NCBI GenBank assembly: GCA_900548535.1
Contig: URLG01000072.1
Location: forward strand, 1 to 12,820
Direction of reading: 5' to 3'
DNA length: 12,820 nucleotides
From: Candidatus Segatella intestinihominis
GTDB lineage: Bacteria > Bacteroidota > Bacteroidia > Bacteroidales > Bacteroidaceae
Shown one piece after another: positions 12,546-12,820 of the stretch. The notes under the pieces are model-generated. The model was not told the origin of the DNA. It did not search any database and saw only the letters and a list, made by a program, of their open reading frames with translations. The position numbers were made by a program, and so were the translations under genes. Every line of letters begins with the position of its first letter. The stretch's first letter is position 1.

Positions 12546-12820
12546 TTAGATCTGCTCGCTCCAATCCTCCTGGCTCTTACGAACGTAGGTCTGGTAACGG
12601 AGCTTAGCCATCTTCTCTGCCTGAGAGAAGAGCTCGTCAGCCTCCTTAGGATATGCCTTCTGTACAGAGAGGTAACGAACCTCACCGAGCAAGAAGTCGC
12701 GGAAGTTCTCCCAGTTTGGAGCCTTAGAGTCGAGTGTGAATGGGTTCTTACCCTCATCAGCCAAGAGTGGGTTGTAACGCCACAAGTGCCAGTAACCGCA
12801 CTCAACAGCCAACTCTTCCT
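12546..12820 (-). CDS. nifJ: Pyruvate:ferredoxin (flavodoxin) oxidoreductase, C-terminal part (runs off window)
   Basis: The last 91 or so residues of PFOR, which oxidises pyruvate to acetyl-CoA and CO2 with transfer of electrons to ferredoxin, the main anaerobic route in Bacteroidales. The visible segment has the C-terminal signature of the family: AVECGYWHLWRYNP, EGKNPFTLDSKAP, FRDFLLGEVRY, then FPEEA/LF-like AYPKEADELFSQAEK and LRYQTYVRK. The frame is open to the window edge: the codons before LAVECG encode Glu-Glu, and an apparent TTG start near 12812 is only an internal leucine. The stop is TAA (plus-strand TTA at 12546). The gene is convergent with the HU-LysM operon and shares its terminator; a UUCG hairpin lies in its 3' untranslated region. 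Over a thousand residues lie outside the window. Confidence 0.93.
   Translation of the reverse strand, partial: EELAVECGYWHLWRYNPLLADEGKNPFTLDSKAPNWENFRDFLLGEVRYLSVQKAYPKEADELFSQAEKMAKLRYQTYVRKSQEDWSEQI

Noticed and set aside
12546..12812. A complete 88-residue gene with a TTG start on the minus strand
   Set aside because: The frame stays open to the window edge and the sequence is the C-terminus of PFOR, so the TTG is an internal leucine codon.

Overview
This window looks like a chromosomal segment of a Bacteroidales bacterium, most likely Prevotella/Segatella-like. The signs are promoters built on the Bacteroidetes -7 box TAnnTTTG (three good copies), little Shine-Dalgarno signal, a periplasmic cyclophilin with a Bacteroidales-style insert, AT-rich TTCAAATTTCAA intergenic repeats, and the protein sequences themselves. 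The species assignment is inference.

Layout. (1) Positions 1-2109, plus strand: a DUF3987-type P-loop protein overlaps a DUF5675 protein; this pair is often seen in Bacteroidales mobile or phage-remnant islands. (2) 2110-3855, minus strand: a secreted Gly/Tyr-rich protein followed by a secreted alpha/beta hydrolase. The hydrolase stop codon abuts the DUF5675 stop with no spacer. (3) 3970-8240, plus strand: a periplasmic cyclophilin, then an apparent serine-degradation and amino-acid-uptake operon: sdaA, a lipoprotein-type substrate-binding/permease fusion, and its ATPase. (4) 8328-12413, plus strand: ftsY, rimO, a small HU protein, and a large HU protein with one membrane span and a LysM-like end. 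(5) A strong hairpin terminator serves this operon and the convergent minus-strand gene, the 3' end of pyruvate:ferredoxin oxidoreductase (nifJ), which runs off the window.

Two things stand out. First, in the ABC transporter fusion the two halves of the family 3 substrate-binding domain are in swapped order: the segment that normally comes second lies directly behind the signal peptide, and the segment that normally comes first lies directly before the permease. The two together make one complete domain, so it reads as a circular permutation, plausibly derived from a GlnP-like ancestor with tandem binding domains. Second, the large HU protein is predicted to place a DNA-binding fold in the cytoplasm and a LysM-like fold in the periplasm, joined by an acidic linker, a membrane helix and a coiled coil. 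It could physically link nucleoid and cell wall, and it is translationally coupled (ATGA) to a small HU that may be its dimer partner.

How the genes work together: sdaA and the transporter genes suggest uptake of serine or a related polar amino acid and its conversion to pyruvate, which PFOR (adjacent but separately transcribed) would oxidise to acetyl-CoA. The ftsY-rimO-HU-HU block combines membrane targeting, ribosome modification and chromosome organisation. There is no gene-free stretch longer than about 120 bases, and no tRNA, rRNA, CRISPR array or intact insertion sequence was seen.
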